A DNA stretch of 13,462 nt, taken from contig CAJOMK010000093.1 of assembly GCA_905235495.1 (NCBI GenBank), positions 1-13,462 of the forward strand, written 5' to 3'. A program made the translations under genes and the position numbers. The notes under the pieces are model-generated. The model was not told the origin of the DNA. It was given only the letters and a program-made list of their open reading frames with translations, and ran no database searches. This DNA comes from an uncultured Methanobrevibacter sp. Its GTDB lineage: Archaea > Methanobacteriota > Methanobacteria > Methanobacteriales > Methanobacteriaceae. Shown in pieces: positions 1-7,510 of the stretch. Numbering within the stretch: the first letter of the stretch is position 1; every line of letters starts with the position of its first letter.

Positions 1-62
1 AAAAAAAAATATTGCTAATTAGAATTATAAAAACTGATAAAAAAATAAAAAAAGAAAAGAAA

Positions 63-88
63 ACTTAAATGGATTTAACCATTTAAGT
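63..88 (-). terminator. Hairpin after nhaC followed by U-rich tract
   Basis: A perfect inverted repeat has 10-bp arms (63-72 and 79-88, ACTTAAATGG/CCATTTAAGT) and a 6-nt loop. It starts about 10 bp past the nhaC stop codon. The minus-strand transcript beyond it (positions 62 down to 1) is dominated by U runs, ending in a run of nine. Archaeal termination depends mainly on U-tracts, so the tract may matter more than the stem. No gene is visible in 1-62. Confidence 0.6.
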
Positions 89-98
89 AAAATTCATT

Positions 99-1825
99 TT
101 AAGCTGCTTCTTCAAAAGGTACTTTCTCACCAAGAACTCTTAATCCAATGTACATTACTACAATAACTACAGGGATTGAAATATACCATTGAATACCAAA
201 TCCTGCTGGGATGTAACCGAATACAATAGCAATGATTGCAACGAAAATTGCATAGTACATCTGAGTTCTTACGTGATCAATGTGGTTACAGCTTGTACTC
301 ATGGAGGACAAGATAGTGGTATCTGAAATTGGTGAACAATGGTCACCGAAGATAGCACCAGTCAATACATCACTGGTACATACGATTACGAATTCCATTT
401 CAGGATTTACAGCCCAAGCAAGAGGAATGGTTAATGGCATCAAAATACTCATTGTACCATAGGAAGTACCTGTTGCAAAGGAAATTAAAGCACATAAAAC
501 GAAAATCAAAGTCGGCAAGATAAATATAGGCATTGAACCTGCCAAGATACCTACCAAGTAGTCCGCAGTACCTAATTCACCGATAACTCCACCTAAAGAC
601 CAAGCGAGCAATAAGATTACACCTGTAATAACGATGGTTTTCATACCTCCAATCCATTCAGAGATAGCTTCTTCAATAGTCATGATTTTTTGGAGAACTG
701 CCATGAGAATAGCTACAATGGAAGAAAGCAATGCTGCTTGGAACAATGCAACAGATGCATCAGAAGCAGATAATGCTTCAAATATACCGCTGAATGATAA
801 TGGGGAGGTTTGCATTAAAGTGATTAAAGCTTTGTCTTCCCCACCTAAGATAATGGTATATCCACTCCAGTAGAATGCAATAAGAGCACCAATAATTAAT
901 ACTCCAATAGGAATAATTGCCTTCCAAACGGATAATTTTATGCCTTCAACTGGTTTTACATCATCAAAACTAGTTGCTTCAAGAGATTCAACTGGCTCAT
1001 CTGCTTTTCTAGCACGAGCTTTTTTTCTCTGCATCTTTCATTGGTTCGAATTCATAGTAAGTAAGAGCGGAAATAACAATGAATATTAAAATCAAAATGT
1101 TATAGAATCTGAATGAAATGGTTTGTAAAAATATACCGAATCCACTTACTTCCATTCCAATAGATTGGAAACCTTGAGTAATTAAACTGAGTTCTAAACC
1201 AATCCAGTAGAAATAATAGCAATCTGCTACAGGAGCTGCGGTTGCGTCTACTACAATGCTAATTTTTCTCTGGATACATGAAGTTTATCCATAACAGGCC
1301 TTATAATAGGACCTACAATTAAAGAGTTAGAGTAATCGTCGAAGAAAACACATAAACCTAAAAGCTCGGTGAATAAGTGAGCTTTTCTAGGAGTGTCAGC
1401 ACGTTTAGCAAATGCATCTGCTAAAGCTTTTGCACCACCCATCTTAGTTACCAATTGGATGATACCACCAATAAGCAAGCATTGAAGGATAATACCTGCA
1501 TTCCATGGATCAGCCATACATGAAATAATTTGACTACCCATTGCTAAAAATGCGTTGACAGCGAAACTGACAATGTTTAAGTCGTTAACAGAAACCGTAA
1601 ATTCCCCAACGAATACCCCCAATAAAAAGATAAAATAGTCTCTTTGGTTATGAATGCTAAAGCAATAGCAACGAGAGGTGGTAAGAGAGTTAATATTCCG
1701 AAACGAACTGCATTATCGTCTCCGGCTGGTGCACTGGTAATTAGCAATGATAATACGAAAAGAGCTGTTACAGAAATAGCCACTATCAATCCAATTTTTA
1801 AATTCCTATTCATTTCCATAATCAC
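99..1825 (-). CDS. nhaC: NhaC-family Na+/H+ antiporter, reading frame broken by single-base indels
   Basis: Secondary transporter of the NhaC family, expected to exchange Na+ for H+ across the cytoplasmic membrane; methanogens depend on a sodium gradient. The frame is split into pieces at about 1825-1625, 1628-1264, 1262-1026 and 1025-99. Adding one base in the run at 1624-1628, adding one near 1263-1267 and removing one from the run at 1020-1026 gives a protein of about 575 aa. It has many hydrophobic segments and family signatures: FDDYSNSLIVGPIIRP, a VDATAAPVA segment, and GDHCSPISDTTILSS near the C-terminus. Between the last two, the read frame gives DCYYFYW where the family has an IAIISTW-like stretch. 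This points to a further +1/-1 pair near 1224 and 1206. A possible GTG start lies at 1825, but ATG at 1819 or 1813 is as likely, since GGTG stands just upstream. The transported ion is inferred from the family, and some relatives exchange organic acids. The breaks look like sequence errors, although a pseudogene is not excluded. Confidence 0.85.
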
Positions 1826-2135
1826 ACCATATTATAAAAAAAATTAAAAATAGTTCATTAATATAATATATGAATAACATTAATTAACAATAAATTAATT
1901 AATGTATTAACTTAGTTATATAACTTAGTTATAATTATATATTTATAAAATTAATGTATAAACTTAACTTTATTATCCTTTAAATTCTACTTTAAAAAGG
2001 ATTAAAATCAAGCAAATAAATTTTTTAAAGAAAAAAATAATTAAAAAGTATTGTTTGAATAAAAAAACATCTGTATAAATGTAAAATAAAAAGATTGGAA
2101 AAATAATTTAAAAATAAAATAAAAAAAATAAAAAA
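1826..2135. other. A/T-rich gap upstream of nhaC with direct repeats
   Basis: No gene is visible. The stretch should hold the nhaC promoter, and several TATA-like minus-strand sequences occur around 1930-1945, too many to choose one. A 17-bp direct repeat (ATTAATGTATTAACTTA) lies at 1898-1914 and again at 1950-1966 with one mismatch. AACTTAGTTAT occurs at 1909-1919 and 1922-1932, a 13-bp spacing. These may be regulator-binding sites or simple A/T-rich sequence. Confidence 0.4.
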
Positions 2136-2158
2136 TAAAAGATTTTTAAAATCTTTTA
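2136..2158 (-). terminator. Hairpin and U-tract terminator of ftsY
   Basis: A perfect 10-bp inverted repeat (TAAAAGATTT/AAATCTTTTA, 3-nt loop) lies 5 bp past the ftsY stop codon. The next 35 bases of the minus-strand transcript (down to about 2100) are nearly all U with scattered A. Stem plus U-rich tail fits a transcription terminator and separates ftsY from nhaC. Confidence 0.65.
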
Positions 2159-2163
2159 TAATT

Positions 2164-3539
2164 TTAGGAAAATATTTGTTCTAACATCCAGTCAGCATCA
2201 TATTCCCTGATGTCATCATAAGATTGTCCCATACCTAAGAACAATATTGGTTTTTTAATGATATAACCAACGGAAAGTGCAGCTCCTCCTTTTGAATCTG
2301 CATCTGCTTTGGTAAGTATGACACCATCTATATCAATAGCTTCATTGAATTTTCTTGCTTGTTCTGTTGCATCATTACCGGTTAATGCATCACCAACAAA
2401 TACAACCAAATCAGGTTTTGAAACTCTTCTGATCTTTTTCATTTCATCCATCAAGTTGGTGTTTGTTTGCATTCTTCCAGCAGTATCAATCAATACAAGC
2501 TCTTTTCCTTTAACTTTAGCATGCTGAACAGCATCAAATGCTACAGCTGCAGGGTCAGATCCTTTTTCATGCTTGATTAATTTAACACCTAAGTTATCTG
2601 CATGATATTGAACCTGTTCAATAGCTCCTGCCCTAAATGTATCTGATGCAGCAATAACTGGAGTATAACCTTTTTTAATGTAGTAATTGGATAATTTACC
2701 GATAGTGGTTGTCTTACCAGTACCGTTAATACCTACAAGCATTACAACAAGAGGTTCTTCTTGAGCAACCTTTTCTTCAAGAAGCTCAGTCATTGATTTA
2801 CCTTCGACATCAATGATTTTTGCAACTGCATTCTTAAGTGCTTGATAGGTGTATTCTTCGATATCACTACTTCTTTTGATTTTTTGACCAACAAGATTAT
2901 TTTTAACTGATTCGGCAACAACGCTTGAAACATCCATTGCAACATCCGCTTCCAAAAGACCTAATTCCAATTCAAAGAGAATGTCTTCTACATCATCTTC
3001 AGATATTGATTTTTCCTTAATGAATGATAAGAAACCACCTGATTTTTCTTCTTTACCTTCATCATCAGATTTATCTTTCTTACCACGGCTGAAAAATGAA
3101 CGTTTGGATTTTTTCTCTTCTTCAACTTCTCATCGGATTCTTCATCTACTGATTCCCCATCAGTCTCTTCAACAGATTCTTCCATTTCTTCAGAAACTTC
3201 ATCTTCTGCTGCTTCTTCTTCAGCAGTTTCTTCAGCTTCCTCTTCAGAATCCTCTTCTGCTTCTTCTTTTAAAGTAGCATCTAAGATTTCATTCAATTCT
3301 TCTTCAGAAATATCATCTTCATCCTCAAACTCATCTTCTTCAGACTCACTTGAGGATTCATCTTCAGAAACTTCTTCTTCATCTAAGATCTCTTCTTCAG
3401 ATTCGTCAATCTCATCAAAAGTTTCTTCGCTAGATTCCTCAATCAATTCGACATTATTCTCTTCTTTAGCCTCTTCTTCGACTTTATTCCTTAATTTTCC
3501 ACTTGCATCAGCAAATTTTTTCTTTAATGAATCAAACAA
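2164..3539 (-). CDS. ftsY: Signal recognition particle receptor FtsY (one frameshift)
   Basis: FtsY is the membrane-associated SRP receptor GTPase. It pairs with Ffh/SRP54 to deliver ribosomes making membrane and secreted proteins to the translocon. The C-terminal half shows the SRP GTPase motifs in order: P-loop GINGTGKTTT, DTFRAGA, DTAGRMQTN, TKADADSKGGA, then a GMGQSYDDI closing motif. The N-terminal A domain, roughly residues 20-145, is strikingly rich in Glu, Ser and Asp. A Lys/Arg-rich patch (KKSKRSFF) lies between it and the NG domain. The frame breaks between about 3108 and 3131; one missing base in the run 3109-3114 or at 3127-3128 restores about 458 aa. The start is TTG at 3539, preceded by GGCAGGGA as a ribosome-binding site. 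An ATG codon inside the second fragment (2970) would cut the domain and is not the start. The gene ends the translation cluster and has its own candidate promoter. Confidence 0.93.
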
Positions 3540-3636
3540 GTTTATCCCTGCCTAAAATAAGTGTTATGTTAAATTTTTATTGAATTTTTTTAAATTCCTT
3601 AATGATTGATTAAATTTAATCAGTTATACAATATGA

Positions 3637-3645
3637 TATTTATAT
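3637..3645 (-). promoter_or_regulatory. Candidate TATA box of ftsY
   Basis: The minus strand reads AAATATAAATA here, a good archaeal TATA box. It would place the transcription start near 3615, giving a leader of about 75 nt. The 332-bp gap after pfdA, with hairpins next to the pfdA stop, makes a separate ftsY promoter plausible. A/T-rich background lowers confidence. Confidence 0.4.
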
Positions 3646-3653
3646 TTAAAAAT

Positions 3654-3690
3654 TAATAAACTTACTTATTTTAAAACAGCAAGTTTATTA
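3654..3690. promoter_or_regulatory. Wide-loop inverted repeat next to the ftsY TATA box
   Basis: Perfect 10-bp arms (TAATAAACTT at 3654-3663 and AAGTTTATTA at 3681-3690) are separated by 17 bp. The element lies directly upstream of the candidate ftsY TATA box, where an archaeal regulator or TFB would bind. It could be an operator; chance palindromes are also common in DNA this rich in A/T. Confidence 0.3.
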
Positions 3691-3830
3691 TTAAAATTTA
3701 AAAAATGAAAAATATAAAAAATGATTCAAAAATATAAAAAATACTAAAAAAGTTAAAATAAAAAGAAAAAGATTAAAAACTAGTTAAGAAGCATAAGACT
3801 CCAGAACAATGAAAAAAGTTTTGGTCAAGG

Positions 3831-3868
3831 TTTTTTGGTCAAAGACCAAAAAAGCTTTGAAAAAGCTT
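3831..3868 (-). terminator. Two adjacent hairpins directly after pfdA
   Basis: The stem nearer the gene has 7-bp arms (AAGCTTT 3852-3858, AAAGCTT 3862-3868). The second has perfect 10-bp arms (TTTTTTGGTC 3831-3840, GACCAAAAAA 3844-3853) and a 3-nt loop. They overlap by 2 bases, so they partly compete. The first begins only 4 bp beyond the repaired pfdA stop codon. A second copy of TTTTGGTCAA lies at 3819-3828, 15 bp from that in the main stem. U-rich transcript follows from about 3780 down to 3690. This probably marks the 3' end of the main cluster transcript. Confidence 0.55.
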
Positions 3869-3871
3869 GAG

Positions 3872-4305
3872 TTACATCATGCCTTGACCTTGAAGTTTTT
3901 GCATCAATTGTTCAGCTTGAGGAGAAAGCTGAGCTACAATATTGGTAATTTGTTGCAAGTCTGCAAATAAAATAATTTATCAAGGGCATCTTCAAGCTCT
4001 TTTTTCTGTTCAGCAGTAGTTTGTTTTGCTTCTTCAAAAGTTTTAGTTACTGCTACACCAGAACCAAGGCTCATAATAACTTTATTTTCATTTTTAATCT
4101 CTGCATTAATGAAGGAGCCAGCACCGAGAGGGACTAAAGTCTCAATGGTGTCTTTATCACTAATATCGTCTAATGTAGATTCTAAAACTTTAATTTCAGC
4201 AAGTGAAGCTTGAACTGCATCAATTTGGTTTTGGTATAACTCAGATTGAGATTTGTAAACTTCAAGTTGAGCTAAAATTTCTTGTAATTTTTGCTGGTCT
4301 TCCAT
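3872..4305 (-). CDS. pfdA: Prefoldin subunit alpha (one frameshift)
   Basis: The alpha subunit of prefoldin, the cytosolic hexameric chaperone (two alpha, four beta) that holds unfolded chains in its tentacles and passes them to the thermosome. The protein opens with a coiled-coil helix (about residues 1-45). A beta-rich middle follows (LVPLGAGSFINAEI, VIMSLGSGVAVTKT), then a second coiled coil, the usual alpha-subunit layout. As read, the frame stops early at 3934 with an unlike tail. One added base near 3965-3972 gives an ending of the expected type (ADLQQITNIVAQLSPQAEQ, then a Gln/Met-rich tip) and a stop at 3872. The repaired length is 144 aa, normal for the family. ATG at 4305 is preceded by AGGTG. 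It follows rpl18a by 27 bp and is surely co-transcribed with it. Confidence 0.93.
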
Positions 4306-4332
4306 TTTAACACCTAAAGATTAGATTATTAT

Positions 4333-4557
4333 TTAAAGAATTGCTTTTACGATAGGATCTTCTACTTCATCCTCAGCAATTTCTTCAATAGAGTCAACTT
4401 TAATTTGATTTCTTTTAATTCCATGTTTGCTTCCAAAGATGGAATAAAGTTTTTCATAAATATCTTCTTCTTTGATAGCTTTTAACTCTTTAGTGAAAAC
4501 TTGGGTTTCACTACCCATTACAAAACTACCTTTAATTCTATAAATTTTTGTTAACAT
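4333..4557 (-). CDS. rpl18a: Large-subunit ribosomal protein L18a (LX / eL20)
   Basis: A component of the archaeal 50S subunit, homologous to part of eukaryotic eL20. At 74 aa it has the length of the archaeal LX form. The IYRIKGSF start, the conserved GSKHGIKRNQIKV segment and an acidic tail support the call. ATG at 4557 follows AAGGGA, a good ribosome-binding site. It sits between eif6 and pfdA, the usual archaeal order, with a 102-bp A/T-rich gap before it. Confidence 0.93.
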   Translation of the reverse strand: MLTKIYRIKGSFVMGSETQVFTKELKAIKEEDIYEKLYSIFGSKHGIKRNQIKVDSIEEIAEDEVEDPIVKAIL

Positions 4558-4659
4558 AAGAATCCCTTCCTAATAATACTATAATTAATCATCTGCCCTA
4601 TAATTGAATATTAATGAAAATAATCAATTAACATGACATATCCTTAAACTATGATGAAA

Positions 4660-5337
4660 TTAAAAATCACCGAAATTCAAAAAGCCTAAAGCTTCTTCAA
4701 TTCTAGCCATTTCAGGACCAGTGGTATGTTCTCCAACCATAACTCCATTAGAGTTAGCGATACCACATGCACCTACAAGAAGCATACCTTTGCATACGGT
4801 TCCAATATTCCCTTCAACCTTAAAGAACTCTTCAACATGATCAAGTTCATCGGATAAGGTATCTCTATGCAAGAGAGCACCTTTATTGGTAACTATGCTT
4901 GCTGAACCGACAATTTTGGAATCAGTAAACTGATATATTTCCACAGGAACCTTTAAGGTATCTTCAATGACTTTGATAGTTTCTTCCTTAATGTTTGGAC
5001 CTGCCATAGCACCATAATCGTTTACTGCAAGGATATTTCCAACTGCAGTATATTTTCCAGGGAGTCTTGCAACATTAAGCCCTGCATCCTCCAAGAGTTC
5101 CATTTCCTTATCAGTTGTGTGTGGGGAAACAACGAAACCATTGGAATTTCCAGTAGCGAGAACTCCATTCAAATTGCATCCTGCAATGGAAGTTCTTATC
5201 AAATCTACTTCAAGTGCCTCTTTCATCACAGATTCCATTTCAGTAGGAAGATTAAAAGGAACAATAGCTACTTCATCATTAACGGATATGTAAACTCCTA
5301 AATTAGGATTTCCAGTTAAATTTATTCTTTTAAGCAT
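4660..5337 (-). CDS. eif6: Translation initiation factor aIF6 (ribosome anti-association factor)
   Basis: aIF6 binds the large subunit and blocks premature joining with the small subunit; its eukaryotic homologue also acts in 60S maturation. The 225-aa length matches the family. The repeated blades of its beta/alpha propeller are visible: TSIAGCNLNGVLATGNSNG, LPGKYTAVGNILAVNDYGA and the hallmark GACGIANSNGVMVG followed by TTGPEMARIEEALGF. The start is ATG at 5337 with AAGGAA seven bases upstream. It lies between rpl31e and rpl18a. The 127-bp gap before it holds a possible promoter, so it may have both operon and private transcription. Confidence 0.96.
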   Translation of the reverse strand: MLKRINLTGNPNLGVYISVNDEVAIVPFNLPTEMESVMKEALEVDLIRTSIAGCNLNGVLATGNSNGFVVSPHTTDKEMELLEDAGLNVARLPGKYTAVGNILAVNDYGAMAGPNIKEETIKVIEDTLKVPVEIYQFTDSKIVGSASIVTNKGALLHRDTLSDELDHVEEFFKVEGNIGTVCKGMLLVGACGIANSNGVMVGEHTTGPEMARIEEALGFLNFGDF

Positions 5338-5396
5338 ATTTTATTCCTTATATAAATTTTAATTTGAAAACATTTTTAATAAAAAATATCTGAAGT

Positions 5397-5404
5397 GATA
5401 TAAA
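5397..5404 (-). promoter_or_regulatory. Candidate TATA box of eif6
   Basis: The minus strand reads AATTTATATCAC. A start about 26 bp downstream would fall near 5372, giving a 35-nt leader with room for the AAGGAA site. This would be an internal promoter within the cluster. Support is motif and spacing only. Confidence 0.3.
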
Positions 5405-5464
5405 TTATAAAGATATTTTAAATTTAACAGATTGAAAAGATGATTAAATATAGTCATAGCAAAA

Positions 5465-5725
5465 TTAGTTTTCTGCTAAAGTTGCTTTAACAACACCTTC
5501 TTCATCTTTTACAGCGTTTACTTTTACTTTGGATGGAATTTTTTGAATTCCTCTTTCCCAAATAAATTCATTTATAGAAGCGTCAAGTTTTACTTCTTCA
5601 GCTTTCATATGTTTCATTAAAAAGTTTTGAACTTCTCTGATAGCTCTAGGAGCTCTGATAGTTCTTTTAACGTTTTTAACTTTTCTAAGTGGAATAACAT
5701 AAGTTCTTTCTAATTCTTCTGCCAT
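5465..5725 (-). CDS. rpl31e: Large-subunit ribosomal protein L31e (eL31)
   Basis: A 50S protein near the peptide tunnel exit in archaea and eukaryotes. The sequence opens MAEELERTYVIPLRKV, then a basic stretch (KRTIRAPRAIREV) and the conserved FIWERGIQKIPSKVKV. It is 86 aa from ATG at 5725, typical. An in-frame GTG at 5734 would add three residues, but the GGGGTG ribosome-binding site overlaps it and sits six bases before the ATG, so ATG is chosen. The gene begins 11 bp after the rpl39e stop, and that stop codon adjoins the ribosome-binding site, indicating tight coupling. Confidence 0.95.
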   Translation of the reverse strand: MAEELERTYVIPLRKVKNVKRTIRAPRAIREVQNFLMKHMKAEEVKLDASINEFIWERGIQKIPSKVKVNAVKDEEGVVKATLAEN

Positions 5726-5736
5726 ATTAAACACCC

Positions 5737-5892
5737 CTATAATTTAAGATCATTTCTTCTCCAATGCCTAGGTTTAGGTCTGTATCTTAATTTACGTTGA
5801 GTTTTAGAATAAGCCCAGATAGGGATTCTTCTGTTTTGTTTATTAGCTTTAGCCATTCTTAATTTTTTAGCTAATGGTTTATTTCTACTCAT
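5737..5892 (-). CDS. rpl39e: Large-subunit ribosomal protein L39e (eL39), 51 aa
   Basis: A tiny, very basic protein that lines the peptide exit tunnel. I translated this stretch by hand. It starts MSRNKPLAKKLRMAKANKQN, continues through the family-defining RRIPIWAYSKT and RYRPKPRHWRRNDL, and ends in leucine at a TAG stop. Its 51 aa match the family. ATG at 5892 follows GGTGA with a normal spacer. It is the first of a tight pair with rpl31e, 82 bp after the PP-loop gene. Confidence 0.96.
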   Translation of the reverse strand: MSRNKPLAKKLRMAKANKQNRRIPIWAYSKTQRKLRYRPKPRHWRRNDLKL

Positions 5893-5974
5893 TTTTTTCA
5901 CCGCGAATATATAAATTTGATATTTTGAAAAATAATTTAATTAACATTTAATAATCAATTTGAACAAGAATCAT

Positions 5975-6559
5975 TCATTGCTTCAATCCAATAACATTGG
6001 TTTGATAATGTTCTGGGAAAATTTCCGAAGAGTTTCCTCCTTTCTTATCAATTAATAATCGGATTTCAACTTCATAGTCAGAACTTGTATCCTTATTGCT
6101 TTTCTCATGCTTCAATTCAAAAAGATTGTCTACAAGATATTTGATGGTTTTATAGCCAAAACTATCCAAATTCATATATTGGACATCTTTTTTATCTTCC
6201 AAGCTTCTGATTTGATTTCTATTGAGTTTCGGAGTCTTGTCATCTCTTCTTGTACCATCAGCAACAAGATCATAATGATTTGCCACTTCTTCAACAACAG
6301 CTTCATGGAGATACTTTATTCCATCATTAGGAAATCCGTCTTCCATAATCATATCCACAGCCTTTTCCAATATGGAAATGTCCAAATCTAAAACGTTATG
6401 TTTCAAACCAATGGACTCTGCAGATTTTGCTGCCGGATGATAAGAATCATAAACACCGAAGTTAGCAGTAACAAGTTCAACATCAAAACCTAATTGATTG
6501 AGGATAATCCCCATCAATGAACTGTCTTTGCCACCACTATAAAGAACACAAGCTTTCAT
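5975..6559 (-). CDS. PP-loop (N-type) ATP pyrophosphatase family protein, substrate unknown
   Basis: A 194-aa member of the adenine nucleotide alpha-hydrolase superfamily. The PP-loop SGGKDSS lies at residues 8-14, and the second conserved block ADGTRRDD at 100-107. Such enzymes adenylate a carbonyl or carboxyl group, often on a tRNA base or small metabolite, then let a nucleophile (ammonia or sulfur) attack. I see no zinc-binding cysteine pairs of the TtuA/Ncs6 type and no RNA-binding THUMP domain. The reaction therefore cannot be named. The position between the PDCD5-like gene (45 bp upstream) and rpl39e suggests a role linked to RNA or translation; this is inference. ATG at 6559 lacks a strong ribosome-binding site, unlike its neighbours. 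Confidence 0.8.
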   Translation of the reverse strand: MKACVLYSGGKDSSLMGIILNQLGFDVELVTANFGVYDSYHPAAKSAESIGLKHNVLDLDISILEKAVDMIMEDGFPNDGIKYLHEAVVEEVANHYDLVADGTRRDDKTPKLNRNQIRSLEDKKDVQYMNLDSFGYKTIKYLVDNLFELKHEKSNKDTSSDYEVEIRLLIDKKGGNSSEIFPEHYQTNVIGLKQ

Positions 6560-6604
6560 TTTATCAAAGTTGATATTTAGAAGTATTTGAAAACTAAAAG
6601 CAAA

Positions 6605-6967
6605 TTATCTTCTTGTAATATGGATCTCTCTTTTTTGACCCATGAGATTTTTAAGCAAAACTTTAAGTTGTTCATCAGTAACTTTTCCTCTAAGAGAACC
6701 TGCTTGAGCTGATTGCAAGAGTTGAATCTCAATATTTTGAACGAGTTCAGGTTTGGTTAATCTTAAATTATCCAATCTTCCACGAGCTTCAGGAGTCAAA
6801 ATTTGCTTCATAGCTTGCTTTAGCTGAGCTTCCATTTCTGCTTGTTGTTGAGCAGCTTGCTGTTCTAGCAATTGTTGCTGAGCCATTTGTTGGGGGTCAG
6901 CGTTCATAGCTGCTTGTTGTTGTAATTCAGCCATACGTCTTTTGCGTATTTCATCAAGTTCACTCAT
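6605..6967 (-). CDS. PDCD5-family DNA-binding protein
   Basis: A small (120 aa) helical protein homologous to eukaryotic PDCD5/TFAR19. The archaeal members are annotated as DNA-binding, but their cellular role is not settled. Visible features are an N-terminal helix with IRKRRMAELQ, then a Gln/Ala-rich stretch (residues about 15-50) probably flexible or helical. The conserved core runs from ILTPEARGRLDNLRLTKPE through IEIQLLQSAQAG, with a basic tail HITRR. Its fixed place after rps19e in Methanobacteriales suggests a link with translation or co-regulation only. ATG at 6967 is preceded by a GGGG tract. Confidence 0.92.
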   Translation of the reverse strand: MSELDEIRKRRMAELQQQAAMNADPQQMAQQQLLEQQAAQQQAEMEAQLKQAMKQILTPEARGRLDNLRLTKPELVQNIEIQLLQSAQAGSLRGKVTDEQLKVLLKNLMGQKREIHITRR

Positions 6968-7060
6968 GATAAAAACCCCATTAATTTAAATTATTTTCAT
7001 TGAATCAATCATTTAATAATCCTTTAAAAATATTCCATGATCAATTCTAATTAATTCTAC

Positions 7061-7501
7061 CTAATATTTTGAAAGTTCTGGAATATCTTTAATTAATTCA
7101 GCAGAAGTATTATCTAAGAAAGATCTACCTTCTGGAGTAATAATTCTTCCAGCATCGACTTTTTCTACGTAACCTGCATCTTCTAATTGATGTAAAGCTA
7201 CTCTTACAATAGAGCCACTACCTTTTCTGAATTTTTCAGGGTTAACTCCTCTATCTTTTTTACCGCCGTAGAAGGTTCTTAAACTTCTTACTCCAACTGG
7301 CCCATCAATATAAACTCTTCTTAAGATAGAAGCGCATCTTACATACCACCAGTCGATGTTTTCTGGTTTTCTTTCTTTGTGAACACCAGTTTTAACAAGT
7401 TTTGTCCATTCAGGGGCAACGATTTTATCATTATTATCTTTAAATTCATCTGCAACAGTATTAATTAATAACTCTGCAGGAACATCAAATACAGTTGTCA
7501 T
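7061..7501 (-). CDS. rps19e: Small-subunit ribosomal protein S19e (eS19)
   Basis: A 30S protein of archaea and eukaryotes with a winged-helix fold; the eukaryotic form is needed to mature the 3' side of small-subunit rRNA. The 146-aa sequence contains the diagnostic IDWWYVRCASILRRVYIDGP, VGVRSLRTFYGGKKDRG and RKGSGSIVRVALHQLE segments and GRIITPEGRSFLD near the end. ATG at 7501 follows GGAGAA. That site may be partly covered by a stem involving the end of the upstream gene (7511-7592), which would couple the two genes. Confidence 0.97.
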   Translation of the reverse strand: MTTVFDVPAELLINTVADEFKDNNDKIVAPEWTKLVKTGVHKERKPENIDWWYVRCASILRRVYIDGPVGVRSLRTFYGGKKDRGVNPEKFRKGSGSIVRVALHQLEDAGYVEKVDAGRIITPEGRSFLDNTSAELIKDIPELSKY

Positions 7502-7510
7502 ATAATTTTC

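Noticed and set aside
2981..3277. Open frame on the plus strand, rich in Ser and Leu
   Set aside because: It is the antisense shadow of the Glu/Ser-rich ftsY domain, has no family resemblance and no ribosome-binding site.
1020..3972. Programmed ribosomal frameshifting as the cause of the broken frames
   Set aside because: Shifts go in both directions, occur in three unrelated genes and lack a consistent slippery site with a downstream structure; random indels explain them better.
5908..5917. TATA-like sequence just upstream of rpl39e
   Set aside because: It would place the transcription start inside the coding region, downstream of the GGTGA ribosome-binding site that clearly serves this gene.
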